Assembly (NCBI RefSeq): GCF_041296385.1
Contig: NC_091017.1
Coordinates: 79,537,055 to 79,601,054 of the forward strand
From: Aphelocoma coerulescens
Taxonomy: Eukaryota; Chordata; Aves; Passeriformes; Corvidae
Direction of reading: 5' to 3'
DNA: 64,000 bases
The notes below the pieces were generated by a model. It ran no database searches. It had not been told where the DNA came from and saw only the letters and a program-made list of their open reading frames with translations. The position numbers and the translations under genes are program-made. Positions 1 through 12,798 of this stretch are shown here, piece by piece. Numbering within the stretch: position 1 is the stretch's first letter; each line of letters begins with the position of its first letter.

Positions 1-709
1 CCATGATTCTGCAAGTAACATTAGTACTGGAGCAGCAGTATTCAGCACTAAGAACGACCTGAGCAGGCTGCTGGCTTCCCTGGGTGAAGTTATGCTAGTT
101 TAAATCAACTTAATAACTGGCTGGGGACTGTGTTGGCAGAACATATGCAAACCCTGTTGTTCAGCCACTTCGGGCTAAATTAGTTTCCTCAGCCATGTAA
201 TCTCTGAGATACAGAGCCTCACATTTATAGAAAGTTTATGAAACTACACTTTATCCAAACTTTTATACATGGACTTGTCATTAAGAGAAGGACTGGTCCG
301 GCTGACTTCTGTGGAAAGGAATGGATGTATAGTTAAACTGGTGCCTGCAACTGAAGAAGAGTGGAACTTCCCCATGGGCTGGTCTGTGGCCTGTTGAAAC
401 AGCACACAAGGAACTTGGGTTTTAGATTATATCAACATATTTTTCTTCCTCCTATCATGACAGGCCAAACCAGTAAGGAGTTACTGATTTTACATTGAAA
501 CCAGTTCTCCAAACACCTCTCCAAAATAGTTGGGCAAAGTATAATTGAGATAATAGAGCCCAGGATAATAACAGCATTGTAGCAGGTATTTTGCTAGAGG
601 TTGCATGAATAGCACTGGAGGGTAGGAAATGCCTAAAAGAGGGGGATGGACATACAGAGAACACACAAATACAGGGGTGAATTCTTATGGGTGAAGAAAG
701 CAGAACTGT

Positions 710-795
710 GGAATCACAGAAAAATTGAGGTTGGAAGAAGTCACCTGGTCCAACCCTCTCCCCTTCCACCAAGCAGCTCAAACCACCTTGGAGAA
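710..795 (-). repeat. CR1 LINE 3'-end fragment
   Basis: Read on the minus strand this is the last part of a CR1 element. The plus strand shows the usual antisense hallmark, 'gaatcacag' followed by a 'ggttggaag' motif and 'ccaaccctctcc'. It is short and diverged, so it is an old 5'-truncated insertion. Confidence 0.7.
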
Positions 796-2375
796 ATATT
801 TGAGGCTTGAAGATAAATGACTAGTCAACACCTCTGAGCACTAAATCAAGATTAATAGTTTCATGCAACTTAACTGCAGTACAGCTGCAGATGCCTATAT
901 ATTACAGGACTTAACAGGGGATTAAACCAATTTTAGGAGTGAAAGAACCTTGGAAGCATGTTCGTTCCTCCCTTGGTAGAGACGGTGTAACTCCATCAGG
1001 AGGAGTACCACCAGGGCATGGTTTTTGGGTGGCACAGAGAGAGGAGGAATAAACTGCTGGGAGCAGACCTGCAGCAGCCTTTGTCCCACTGGGTGAGTCA
1101 TTGCAAAATCTGGGTGCGAGGGCAGAGGGGTCCTGAGGAAAGGGAGAGAGAAGTGAACAGAGTAGGAAACAGATGCTACCGTACAACTGGTTTGTGTAGG
1201 ATTTATGACAGGTAATGGAGTCAGAAGCAAGAAGGGACCATTAACTTATGGAGGCTGTCTTCCTACATTTTGGTTCCATCCTGTTTCCTGGGGTGCAGAC
1301 TGTACTCCTACTCCATTCACAGTCCCAGAGGGTCTCACATCTCTGGGCTCCTAGGTTGTGCTGGAAAAGCTCAGTTCTGTGGCACAATTTGGGGTGATGG
1401 CCACTGCAATTTGAGCCCTATGCGGCTGTTCAACAAAGCAGAACATTTGGCTCAAGAAGGAGATTGCTGTGGAATCTCTTGGGAGGAAACAGTTTTTCAT
1501 TATAATCCAGGAAGGTCTGGGGGACTGGATTTCTTTTTTTTTTTTTTTTTCCCCAGTTTAATTGAATGTGGCTTAAATGTAAAAGGTTGTGATTTATGAA
1601 ATAAATATAGAAAAGTTTTTTGGCATTTCTTCCACTACTTTGAGCTCTCCTCAGCATGATCGTGTGAGTGTCCAGTCTGAGCAAAGACAGACAAGGAGGA
1701 AACGTGGGAGGCAAAGGAATGGGGAAAAAAACACCCCCAATTCAGCACAACTGCAAGTGCAGGTTCACAACTATTGGGAGATGATGAGACACCTGCCAAA
1801 ACAAGAAATGGTGGTTTAGAAAGAGCAAAACTGTCTTGTGCAGACTCAGAATCTACCCTGAGCACACAAAACTGGCTGCTGCTGTGTTTGAGAATGCAGA
1901 TGGAAAACAGAGCGGGCTCTTCCACAGTGCGACAAGCCCCAGGGGTGTCTTTATAACACGATTGTGTGTTTTAGAAATAACATTGGATAGAATCATTTTC
2001 TGGGAATCTGTGAGTCAGCTTGTGTTTGGTACTGGCAGATAAATATATGAATAAGCACATGGAATAATACCCACCTTGAAGGAACAGCCTCAGCTGCTGT
2101 TGCTAACAAAGTGCAGAGATTGACATTAAGAAGTCATCATGGTTAAGTCCTGAACAGTCAGGGAGAGCCAAGAAATGCATTCCTTGGCTGAACTGTGCTC
2201 CAGCACATGAGTAAGTGATGGCCTTTCTGGACCCTCAGATGCCATCCTTGCTCCAGGCCAGAAGTGCTGCATGGGCTCCGGGTTCCTTGATATTTTATGG
2301 ATAGCACTGCCTCTGTCCCAAAGGGTGGGACTCACCTCAGTTGGCCTGTGAAACTGGCAGCAACTGGAAGATGCT

Positions 2376-2590
2376 TAGATGAGATTTCAGGAAGAAATTC
2401 TTCCCTGTGAGGAAGGTAAGGCACTAATACAGGTTGCCCAGAGAAGCTGTGGCTGCCCCATCCGTGGGAGTGTTCAAGGGTAGGTTGAAGTAACCTGGTC
2501 TAGTGGAAGGTGTCCCTGCCCATGGAGGGGGGGGTTGGAATGAGGTTGTCTTTAAGTGCCCTTTCACTCCAAACCATCCTGTGATTATGT
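2376..2590 (+). repeat. CR1 LINE 3' end, 5'-truncated
   Basis: The segment follows the CR1 3' untranslated order: 'gaagaaattcttccctgtga', then 'gcccagagaagctgtggctg', 'tggtctagtggaaggtgtcc', and a tail close to 'accatcctgtgatt'. It is the terminal ~215 bp of an element in plus orientation. A separate, more 5' CR1 piece follows in the same orientation, so two insertions or a rearranged one are present. Confidence 0.85.
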
Positions 2591-2624
2591 CTTCTTCTGA
2601 GGCAGTCCCAGAGGTTTTTTCTGT

Positions 2625-2775
2625 AGTCAGTAGAGAATTGATCAGAAGTCTGGGGCACCTCTCTGATGGGCAAAGGCTGAGGGACTTGGGATTGTTCAGC
2701 CTGGAGAAGAGGAGGTTCAGAGAGACCTTATTGCAACCTTTCAGTACTTCTAAGGGGGCCTGTAAGAAAGATGGG
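2625..2775 (+). pseudogene. CR1 ORF2 C-terminal remnant
   Basis: This is the end of the CR1 reverse-transcriptase ORF in plus orientation. A conceptual frame contains the typical tail block with GLFSLEKRR, which in intact elements follows a YEERLRELG motif. Here the upstream part is diverged (DGQRLRDLG). The piece is only about 50 codons long, truncated on both sides and not functional. It lies downstream of a 3'-end fragment, the reverse of the natural order, so it is a separate insertion. Confidence 0.75.
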
Positions 2776-2977
2776 TACAAACATTCAAAGCAAATTTTGT
2801 CTTTGAAACAGGAAATCAAAATTCTGCCGTGCTTTGGTCTGCAGATGAGTGTGAGTGAGATCCAATTACTGTTGTGTTTGGAAAGCCTTTAGAGAGCCAA
2901 GAGAGAGTACACACCACAGGGCTGCAATGCAGATATCCATGTACGGCAGCTCAAGAAAATCTGTAGATTTCTGTAGT

Positions 2978-3373
2978 TCATAGAATCCCAGAATCATGTC
3001 ATTCCAATCCCCTGCCATGGGCAGCATTACCTTCCACTAGACCAGGGTGATCCAAGCCCTCTCCAGCCTGGCCTTGAACACTTCCAGGGATGGGGCAGCC
3101 ATACCCTCTCTGGGCAACCTCTGCCAGGGCCTCACCACCCTCACAGGGAAGAATTTCTTCCCAATATCCCATCTAACCCTGCCTTCTGTCAGTGGGAAGC
3201 CACTCCCCCTTGTCCTGTCCCTCCAGCCCTTGTCCAAAGTCCCTCTCCAGCTCTCCTGGAGCCCCTTTAAATTCTGAAATGTGCAGGAAGGTCTCCACAA
3301 AGCCTTCCCTTTTCCAGGCTGGACACCCCCAGCTCTCCCAGGCTGTCTCTAGAGTAGAGGGGCTCCAGCCTGT
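2978..3373 (-). repeat. CR1 LINE fragment, antisense
   Basis: About 395 bp of CR1 3' sequence on the minus strand. On the plus strand the order is 'tagaatcccagaatcat', 'ccatgggcag', 'ccttccactagaccagg', 'tggccttgaacacttccagg', 'agggaagaatttcttccc', 'ttgtccaaagtccctctcc', then the end of the ORF2 tail. Similarity to other CR1 copies in the window is high, so the copy is fairly young. Confidence 0.9.
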
Positions 3374-4636
3374 AACATGCGTGTTAGACATCCTCATACA
3401 CTTACCAGATGCGTTTTCAGGGCCTCAGCTGAGATCAGAGGTTTGGTGTGTAGGATGTCAAGCAAAGCAAAAGATGTCTTCTGCAGGAAGCTCAGAACTG
3501 AGCAGCAGGAAGGACTTGGCCAATGGAGGAGCCAAGCAAAGAAGGTGAGAGGAAGGATGAGCATAGAACTGAAGAGCTGTGATTTTTGCAGATTTCAGCA
3601 AGAGGTGATCTTCCAGACACTGTGGGGGCATTTCACGGGCAAGATTGAGGAGCAACTTAAAGAAAAAGCAGGCAAAAATGTCAGATTCTGGGGGCTGCAA
3701 AAGGCTGCAGCTATATGGAGAACAGTTGCAAAGGTGGTCTGTTTGGTGCAGGCTCAGACTGTGAGGCAGGGGAAGGATGGAGTCACATGGACAATGTGTT
3801 TGAGCCATTGCTGCTGGGAAGATGATGCCAGCAGCAATGGAGGAGTACCAACATGCTCTTGGAGAAGTGTCATAGATAACCCAACTCCTCAGACCACCTT
3901 TCAACCCTTCGGCTCACACAGAAATCTCATGACCATGTAAAGTGTCTCTTTTTCACAATGAGCCCCATTTTACTTTTATTACTTTTTCACTCTCCTTTTG
4001 CTCAGAAATGAATGGATTACCTTTGGAGCAAAATAGCAAGAAATAGGTGATTCACCTGCACACAGAACTCAAGGTAAAGAGTGAGGAGCATGAGGGGAAA
4101 ATAACTCACCTTGTGATGAGAGGAATTATGAGTGGGAAGCGGGAGGTAAAGAATGTAAATTTTCATGCTGGAGTAATTTTAACGACACACAACAAGCACC
4201 TTGCCATAATTAAGTGCTAAGAAATAACAACCTACCATTAAGTGATCACATTATAGTCTCAACGGTGATCATGTAGCAGCCTCAATATCCATGGTGTCAA
4301 ACCAGGATATTCACAGGAGGATTAATGAGCAGCTAAAACATGAAAGCTCCTCACCAGAAGGTTTTCTCCAGGAAATGCCTGCAAGCTCAATTGTTGTTAC
4401 TTAAATAAACAGAACAGCATTGTTGAATATGAACATTTTTACATTGTCTTATAAAAATGTCAGAATAAAGGTGAAGAGGAAGTATTTTACAGCAAATATC
4501 CAGAGGAAAACCTGTTTTCTGCATAATATGCCACAGCTTTACACCCCAAGCTCCCTAATTTGCCTACAGATACCATGCTGTGATCTGTGCTTTCTGACAC
4601 TATCTTAGGGAGTCCCCTGCCCTGGAGAAGGGTTAT

Positions 4637-4755
4637 TTCATAGAATCATGAAATGGTTTTGTTTGGAAGGGGCCTTAAAGATCACCTAGTTTCTAAACCC
4701 CTGCCCTGGGAAGGGATGCCACTCACTAGATCAGGTTGCTCAGGGCCCTTGATTT
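4637..4755 (-). repeat. CR1 LINE 3'-end fragment, antisense
   Basis: It begins with 'tcatagaatcatgaaatggt' and continues through 'ccttaaagatcacctag' and 'cactagatcaggttgctcag', the reverse complement of a CR1 terminus. Only about 120 bp survive. Confidence 0.85.
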
Positions 4756-5450
4756 CTTCTAAAGCTGTTTTGTGAGGGACATTAATATATCATTCTCATT
4801 TCTATATTCTTTTTCCTGGTGTGAAAATATATTCACCTTCTTCTGCCCAAGCTCACAGAGCATGACAAACTCCTGGCTGGTGGCTAGAAAAGTTGCAGAA
4901 GCTTCCAAGGAATACCTAGTCCAAAACTGGGATTGCTGGTGTTACTTTCCTCAGCCTGGTATCTCATATTAGAGGAAAAGGATTAAAAAGGCTTAGAGGG
5001 GGTAACTGGTCTTGTGTTTGGATGAGAGTCACTGTGAAGATGGTGATTAAATGCTCCGCTGTCTGTTTTTAGAGGATTTGCCTTGTGGGAGGTGATCCTA
5101 TAAAAGTCACCTGTCTACCTAGGAAGTGCTGATGGCTGATAAAGAGGCAAGGCAGGAGGGTGGATGAGGGTGACTCAGGAGCCAGGTGCTCTCAGGGAAA
5201 TGAACTCTCTTTGTAGACACTGAGATAATGAACTTGTTTTAGCCTCTGTCATCCAGGACTGAGTTCTGTTTCATGAGCTCAAACTCCACTTAGGAGACAG
5301 TGGTAGAGACTTCACATGGGGTGAAGCCATGGGATTTCATGGATCACTGGCCATCTCTTGTCTCCAGAGGGAAACTAACATCAGATGGGTGGAGAAACCA
5401 CTGAACCAGCATCAGTGGAGATGACTGGATGCAGGAGTGACAACCACTTA

Positions 5451-5605
5451 AAATCACAGAATCACAGGATGGTCTGGGTTGAAAGGGAGTTAAAGGACAT
5501 GTGGTTTAACGTCCCTCCCATGGGCAGGGATACCACTCACTAGATCAGGTTACTCAGGGCCCCATCCAGCCTACCCTTGAACACTTCAAGGGATGGAACC
5601 ATGCA
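5451..5605 (-). repeat. CR1 LINE 3'-end fragment, antisense
   Basis: It starts with 'atcacagaatcacaggatgg' and shows 'cccatgggcagggatacc', 'cactagatcaggttactcag' and 'cccttgaacacttcaaggga', the antisense CR1 3' region. It shares the 'cactcactagatcaggtt' variant with the copy at 4637, so both come from one CR1 subfamily. Confidence 0.85.
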
Positions 5606-6125
5606 AAACCTTGTTGGGAGAGCTCAAGATACGAACTGGAAAATCTCTTCACTGTGCCACTGGTGCTCCTCGGTAGGTCTGCACATCAGAGGACCTGTTT
5701 CTAACATGTGAATCTTGAGAATCTCACCCTTCGGGTGCCCTGACCTGTGTGTATGCTCCCCGAGCCACTGTACACAGGCTACCAAGTTGGGATTGTTCAT
5801 CCCAGACAGTTCAGGTCAGCCTCGCTTTGGCCTGTCTCCACTACAGGGTGACAGAATCAGGACTAAGAACCTGCAGATGGATAGAAATGGGCCTGTCAAG
5901 TCCTCTGCTTTCCAGCTTCTTCACTGCTGAATTAAACCAAGCTACATGTGAGGAAATTCACAGAGAGCATCCCCAGAGCTCTGTCAGCAACCAGAAATCA
6001 CAGATGCTCCCAGACATCTTCTCTGTCCCTCACATCTTCTGTAATTATCCAGAGGATCTGTCCATCCCACTGGCATGACTGTTTCTGCACCAAATACCTG
6101 GATCAAACCCACAAGTAGCTTTTCC

Positions 6126-6367
6126 AGGATTAGATTATTAGATATTCGATACTAAGAAGATGTTCTTTACTATAAGGATGATGAGGTCCTGGCACAGGTT
6201 GTCTAGAGAAGCTGTGGCTGTCCCATCCCTGGGACTGTCCAAGGCCAGACTGGACAGGGCTTGGAGCAACCTGGGATACTGGAAGGTGTCCCTGCCAATG
6301 GCAGGGGGTCCGAACTGGATGGTCTTTAAGGTCCTTTCCAACCCAAATCATTCCATGATTTTATGAA
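6126..6367 (+). repeat. CR1 LINE 3' end
   Basis: Plus-orientation CR1 terminus. It contains 'gaggtcctggcacaggttg', 'tagagaagctgtggctgtcc', 'tggaaggtgtccctgcc' and the end motif 'accc-aaatcattccatgatt'. The 5' part is truncated at the usual position near the UTR. Confidence 0.85.
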
Positions 6368-7119
6368 GGCTGCAGGTCGCCTGCCCTTGGCACAATGCAT
6401 CATAGTCCCATGACTTATCATATAAATTTACTTTTGGCATCCACCTCTCAGATGACAGAGGTCTTGCAGACCCAGGATAAAGCCCTGTACTTTCCCATCT
6501 CCTCCTGATTACCCAGCTCTCTGATGCTAGCAGGAACACACTGCAGTCTACTCCAGCTAGCACCACCAGCCCCAGCAACCTTCTTTCCTTTCCAGCTTGC
6601 AAAAGCCAGGCTACAGCACCTCAGATATCCAGAAATCCCCCAGTTCGCACACAGAAGACCGTCCCCTCTGTACCTTGCACTTACCCTTCCCCAGGTGACC
6701 CCAGCCGCAGTCAAGTTCCAGCAGTTTCTCTTTGAAGGATTTTTGTGCAGTATTAAATCAAGTGCACGAACGACTGGGAACACAGCCTTTTCCACCAGGA
6801 AATGCCCTTGAGAAGGCATTGGCTCTTACCACATTCACAGCCTCACAGCACCTGGCAGAGCCCTTGGCTTGCCCAAAATGCACTCAGCTGCTTCTGAATG
6901 GGAAGTGCTATAGGGAGGCAAGGTGAAAATTCATTGTGTGGGATTTGGTTTCCTTCTGGCATAGTCAGAAGAGAATAAAGAAATGAAAAGGAAAAGCTTA
7001 GTGAAATCAGACTTGGCTTTCCAGAGCAGAGTATCTGAGTACCTCACTTCTGCGTCCGAGTGCCTCACTCCCCTGCCACATTCCCAGCATTCAGCCAGCT
7101 CAGCTCTTGGCTCAGCTCT

Positions 7120-7352
7120 AGATGGAGGCTGACAAATTCCTTCCTGAGAGTGTGGCGAGGCCCTGGCACAGGGTGCCCAGAGAAGCTGTGGCTGCCCCAT
7201 CCCTGGAAGTGTCCAAGGCTGGGTTGGACAGGGCTTGGAGCACCCTGGTCTAGTGGAAGGTGTCCCTGCCCATGGCAGGGGGGTGGAACTGAATGATTTT
7301 TAAGGTCTCTTCGAACCCAAGCCATCCTGTGATTTTATGATTCTATGATCTG
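7120..7352 (+). repeat. CR1 LINE 3' end with octamer tail
   Basis: Plus-orientation CR1 3' end running from 'ttccttcctgagagtgtggc' to 'gccatcctgtgattttatga', then 'ttctatgatc'. The final bases are the 8-bp ATTCTATG-type tail that marks true CR1 3' termini, so this end is original. Confidence 0.9.
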
Positions 7353-7880
7353 ACATGTAAACACTGCCAGGACAACAAACAAGAAACTTCAGGTTTTGAA
7401 ATATGGCTTTGAAGCTTTGTCATTCTTCAGTCCCCAGTGCAGGATTTTTGGTGCAGTGGTTTCTGCTCCAAGTGATTTCCCACTCCAGCAAACAGGCTGG
7501 TTACTGCAAGGCAGGAGCACAATATATCTGCCCATAACAGCTAAATTGGTCTGAGCTCTACAGAGCTTATCAGCCATGAAAATGCCCCTCCTTGCCATCC
7601 TAGAAGAATTCACTTTAAAGAGGAGACATTCTCTTTTGAGTCTGGTCAAAAGGGCAGGATGCCTTTTCAGGGGGATTTCAGCTCATCCTTGAGAGCATCT
7701 CATGCAGTCAGAGAGCTCAGAGCTTTCTCTTAACCCTCTCCTGGAGTAAGGAATTTCAGAAGCTCAATATAGCATTAATACAAGACTTGGAATTATAATA
7801 TATATAATTACTACAAGACTTAGCATGTGGGATTTTAAATTTTTTTCTTGGCGATCTTCTTAATGTGTTTCTTTTTTAAA

Positions 7881-8345
7881 CACCTTCAGGAACGGTGACT
7901 CCACCACCTCCCTGGGCAGCCTATTCCAATGCCAAACCACTCTTTCTGTGAAGAATTTTTATCTAATACCTAGCCTAAACTTCCCCTGGCACAGCTTGAG
8001 GCTGTGACCTCTCATCCTGTTACTGGTCGCCTGGGAGAAGAGACCGACCCCTGCCTGGCAACAACCTCCTTTCAGGCAGTTGCTGAGAGAAATAAGGTCC
8101 CCCCTCAGCTTTCTTTTCTCTGGGCTAAGCAGCCCCAGCTCCCTCAGCTGCTCTTCATACAGCTTGCGTTCCAGGCCCATCACCAGCCTTGTTGCCCTTC
8201 TCTGCATGCATTCAAGCATCTCAACGTCCTTCCTAAACTGAGGGGCCCAGAACTGGACACAGTGCTCAAGGTGCAGCCTCACCAGTGCCAAGTATAGGGG
8301 AAGAATGACTTCCCTGGTCCCGCTGGCCACACTATTCCTGATACC
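7881..8345 (-). pseudogene. CR1 ORF2 (reverse transcriptase) C-terminal remnant
   Basis: On the minus strand a frame of about 120 codons reads as the C-terminal tail of CR1 ORF2. It contains [12 protein letters not shown], then MQRRATRLV, then [22 protein letters not shown], then SQATSNR and GKFRLGIR. These blocks are characteristic of the region after the RT domain of avian CR1. The catalytic endonuclease and RT parts are missing, so this is a 5'-truncated dead copy. It is the longest recognisable coding remnant in the left half of the window and belongs to an older subfamily than the short 3' pieces around it. Confidence 0.9.
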
Positions 8346-8994
8346 TGCTGGGAAAGCTCCTGTAGCATCTCACTAGAAATGTTCTTGCGCATTGTGTTTA
8401 TCCCAATGTCCTTGACCCAGCTAAAAGGATACAATTCCTGGCTCCTGTCCTTACATCTGTGTTCTACATCCGGTCTCACATCCACGCAGCCACAGATGAG
8501 ATTTATCTCCAGCATGCATAGGGCTGTTATCTGTGTCTATGTTCAGACTGGCAATGCCAGCAGGACCCTGTGCTATTTTCCCCTAATAATTCCTTGTATC
8601 TTTCTAAGGCAGCAATTTTTCCTCATGCTTCCCCTCTCTGAGCAGTATCTCCTAATAGCCCAGTCTCAGCTATGGGAGCTATGAAATGTGATAGAAATGA
8701 TGGGATATTTATCCTATCTCCCAGCTGGGCTGCACTGACTGCCAGGGCTTTGATGAGCCCAGATTTAGGACACAGCTGCAAAGAATTTGTGAGTCAGGGG
8801 CTGAGATTTTCAGGGGATTAATAAGGGCCCTCTCCGTCAGTAAGCTGGGTAGAAGAGATGACCATCTTGAAAGGAAATGGTTTTAAGTTTCCCCTGGAGG
8901 AGCATACTTGCCATGGAAGAAGGTGTTTCTCTCTGTGAGAGCAGCCTGATCTCTTACTAGTTATTAGTAAGTAACCATAATAACTAAGTTTTAA

Positions 8995-9383
8995 TTAGTG
9001 GGCTGAGAGAGCTGGGGTGTTCAGCTTGGAGAAGAGAAGGCTTCAAGTAGATTTTACTACCCCTTCTAGTGCTTAAAGTGGCACAAAGAGAGCTGGAGAG
9101 GGACTTTGGACAAGGACATGGATTGCCAAAACAAGGGGGAATGGCTTCACACTGGCAGAGGACAGGGTTAGATGGGATATTGGAAAGAAATTCTTCCCTG
9201 TGAGTGTGGTGAGACCCTGGCACAGGCTGCCCTGAGAGGCTGTAGCTGCCCTATCCCTGGAAGTGTCCAAGGCCAGGCTGGATGGGGCTTGGAGCACCCT
9301 GGTCTAGTGGAAGGTGCCCCTGCCCATGGCAGGGGTTGGAATGAGATGGTCTTTATGGTCCTTTTCAACCATTCAATGATTAA
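8995..9383 (+). repeat. CR1 LINE, ORF2 tail plus 3' UTR
   Basis: Plus-orientation CR1 of about 390 bp. It starts in the ORF2 tail ('ttcagcttggagaagagaag'), passes 'gagctggagagggactttgg' and 'gggttagatgggatattgg', and ends in the 3' motif 'ccttttcaaccattcaatga'. It is more complete than most copies here. Confidence 0.9.
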
Positions 9384-11208
9384 TAATAATACTACCTGGT
9401 CTTACTGCAGCATCTGAAGTTACAGCCACAAAGGACATGTGGGTTGTGCCACTCTAAGAGGACATCCCTCCCATAGGGCTGATAAGGCAAGGTGCGCTTT
9501 TTAGGTCACTGTGATCAGCTATGACCTCCCAGCTTGGGTCTGAGATGGCTCAAAATTTAGGCCCAGGAGTCATATTACCCTAGTCCCTCTTCTGCTGATT
9601 GTCCATCAAAGGCATATCTTGAATCCTGAGCAAAATATTCCTATCAATAATCCTGGAGAAAATAGAGGAAAGTCCTGCAAGCAGGACTGGAATGTAAATC
9701 CACTGGTTCTCCTTTTTCTTCCACAATCCTCAGGTACTGCAATTAACAAAGTAATGGAGTGAAAATATGGATTCAGCACAATCCAAAGACAAATCTTTCC
9801 AATTTCTCTGTGAGTTCTCTGTGCCAGATCAGCCCAAGAGATGGTTATGGATTGATTGCACATCTGAGCTCAGTGAGCTAGGGGTTACTGTGCCTCAGTG
9901 CTTTACTCCATGCCAAAACCCCTTGCTGTGAGTCTGGAGGGAATATTCCCAATGCAAATGAGTTTATGGTATATATAAATTAAACCCTGGAGGACTTGCC
10001 AGCAGAACAATTCTCTATCTAAGCACTTCATCTCACACCCAGCCTTCCTACCACAGCTCTGCACTTTATAGGGAGGGAGGGGTTTAGTCTCCATCACCAA
10101 ATCCTCCACCAAATTACCAGGAAAAGAGGCAGTTACTCCCAACAGCTTTGCTGAAGTAGCTTCTCCAGTATAGGGAGGCCACTAAACTCACCACACCAAG
10201 CTAATGAACACCTGGTGGGAACAATGCTCAGTCATTGCACAGCCATTGTGGATTCTGGTCTATTCTCAGCCCTGATGATTTCTTGCAGTGATGTATTTAA
10301 GCCCATATCAGGGTTGCTCAAGAGCTGAGTCTGCAAGCCAAGTCCATCACTCCTGGGACTGATTTTTTTATCGCAGGACAATCCATCCTGCCATGACAGT
10401 ATCTCTTTATCATTGAACACTATTGCTCAGAGCATGTCACCACCTTATTTTTCATTCATGGGTCATCTGGTTTTGTTTGTCGTTCACTAGGAGACAAGCA
10501 TGTGTTCAGCCATTTAGGATCCTTAATAGATGATCTTGCTCAGGGAGCAAGACAGGGAAAACACATACTAGGTTGAGAAGAGTTGGTCAGAGGAGTGTGC
10601 AGCAACATGTGCTCATGAATTTTACATCCCTGGATCTCTATACCCGCAGAGTGGAGTTCTCCACTCTCCCAGGCTTTAGCAGGTAAACTCAGGTTTTGGT
10701 TTGCTTGGTTGATCAGAAATCCACCACATGAGTTCATGTGCTGGAAGAAAGTCAATGCAGATAGCTGGACATTTTCTTGCTCCTGGCGATGCCTTTTCCA
10801 TGTCTGAGCAGCCTCAACACTGTTCCCTCAAAGCCCAAGGGTGAAACTCTTCCCTTTTCCCAGGAAACCCATTCTGGCTGCAGAGCTGGGATTCCCTCAG
10901 CATGATTCGTCTGTCAGGGTTAGGGGACTGTCTGTTGTCTCCACATTTCCCCATGCACCAGAGGTTGTGGTGATGTCCTCTGGAATGACCTCTGATGGAC
11001 CACAAGGCAAAGGCAGCATGGAGGAGAGGCTCTGATGGGAAGGTCCTCTGCAACCAGGGAGGAAATCATCTAGAGATGTTGTTAATTTAGCAAATTAACA
11101 TAAAGTGTTGCTCCAGCCATAGGTGGCTCCAAGAAACTGTAAAGCTTCTTGGTCAGGCTTTTTTTCTGCTGGTTTGGTGATCAGATATGTTATAATATGC
11201 TCAGGTTC

Positions 11209-11290
11209 AGAATCATGAAATCATTTAGGTTGAAAGAGAGCTCTACGATCATTGACTTCAACCATTAACCCAACACCTCTACCTGTGCAG
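11209..11290 (-). repeat. Short CR1-like LINE terminus, antisense
   Basis: The order 'agaatcatgaaatcatttag', 'gttgaaagagag', 'acgatcattgacttcaacc' matches the reverse complement of the older CR1 subfamilies whose end reads 'atcatttaggttgg'. It is about 80 bp and diverged. Confidence 0.6.
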
Positions 11291-12585
11291 TACAAATAAC
11301 AATTCAAGACAGGGTGTTGATGAGGGTTGGTTAAGCCTTCATACACCTGCCTCGAAACCACTGATCAGTGGTTTCACCTCATTACACAGATTCCTAAAAT
11401 ACCTGTTCCTCTTCCTCTGTTCAGTCACCCTCATGGTGCATTTTTCCTTCCTTATATCCAGTTGGATTTCTTTTTCCTGCATATTGTACCTTGTCCCTTT
11501 GCTGTGAATCTGTAAGAAGTCTGTCTCTCCTCTGTCATCCCCCCCACTGCCAAGACAGTAGAAAGCTTTACAGGAGCACTTTAAAATTTATTTGTATACA
11601 ACCAGTTCTAGACAAGTTCTCTTAAATATTTATAGCTTCCTAAGCCCATCTGCAATCTGGAGAGTTGAAGATATGGAACAGATGCACTGGCCATGTAGGA
11701 AAGCCTGGGGAAAGAAGAGCTCAGCTGGATCCTGGGAAGGAGCACAACAGGAGGACTAGGTTTGTCCTGAGGAACTATCCATCTGTACAACCTTTGATGC
11801 GATTTTGTTCTATAGCAACCCTCTTGCAACTTTTTTATTTAAATTCTTTTTGAGTAGTTAGGCCCATTTCTCTGCTCTGTCACCTTCAGGCTGTGGGTTT
11901 TATTTGGACTCCTGGAAGTCTGGGAAGCCAGAGCATGCTTTGTGTGCATGAGCTGCTTACTTTCTGCCTGGACTGCTCTGTGTTCTCCTCCCTCCATCCT
12001 GAGGATGCCTGAGATAGGTTGCACTCATCAGGCATTGTCTTAGCCTTAACACCATATTGAGTCACACAAACTGTTCCCATGTCCTTCAGCTCCTCGATGG
12101 AGCCATATATGCCTCATTTTTCTGCCTGCTCCTGCCCTAGACCACTTGTTTCACCTCCTTGGTGGGCACATGTAGATCTTCGCTTCCAAGGCACACATGC
12201 CTGAGTGCTTTGAGCTCTGTTCTCAGCTACCTGCCTCCATGAAGGTTTTTAATATTTTTTAACAACCACCTTCAAAACAGGGCAGCGATTAGAGACAGAA
12301 GGAAGTCTCTGAGCAGGCTGTGGTTAGAGAAGAATCTGAGGTTGGGCAGGCTTTGCCCTGGCTCTCTGTTCCCTTAAGGTAGCCTGGCTGTGATGTGAGG
12401 GTTTTTAAGTCTAGTCCAACACCAAGTCCCCTCCTGTGCCACCCCAAAAGTGTCTTTGAGCTTAAAAAATTAAATAATGTTGAGTTTTCCGAATTTGCCA
12501 CACATACAACTGCTTGAGTTGGAAGGAGAAATGCGACTTTCATAAAACCTTTTCTCTTACAGCCACTGGGAGGCTGAGCCCAGGA

Positions 12586-12798
12586 AATCATAGAATCACA
12601 GAATGGTTTGTATTGGAAGGGAATTTAAAGGTTATCCTTTAAATTCCCCTGCCATGGGCAGGGACACCTTCCACTGTCCCAGGGTGCTCCAAGCCCCATC
12701 CAACCTGGCCTTGAACACTTCCAGGGAAGCAGGGACAGCCACAGCTTCTGTGGGCAGCCTGTACCAGGGCCTCAGCACTCTCCCAGGAAGGATGTTCA
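12586..12798 (-). repeat. CR1 LINE 3'-end fragment, antisense
   Basis: It begins 'aatcatagaatcacagaatg' and continues through 'ccatgggcagggacaccttc', 'gccccatccaacctggcctt' and 'gccagg-gcctcagcac'. It breaks off at 'cccaggaagg'. A small local duplication of 'ccttta-aattccc' near 12625-12650 disturbs the terminus. Confidence 0.85.

Larger units (their letters stand above)
1..8994. other. Gene-poor avian sequence between CR1 fragments
   Basis: I find no recognisable exon, RNA gene or intact element here apart from the CR1 pieces listed separately. The gaps between them (for example 796-2375, 3375-4636, 4755-5450, 6368-7119, 8346-8994) hold ordinary mixed-composition sequence. The only simple repeat of note is a run of about 20 T at 1531-1550. 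Open frames of up to 187 codons occur, but none resembles a known protein or has convincing splice sites around it. The stretch is intergenic or intronic; the sequence does not say which. Confidence 0.6.

Noticed and set aside
3377..3940. 187-codon open frame
   Set aside because: No recognisable domain or splice signals, and ordinary composition; length alone is compatible with chance in a window this size.
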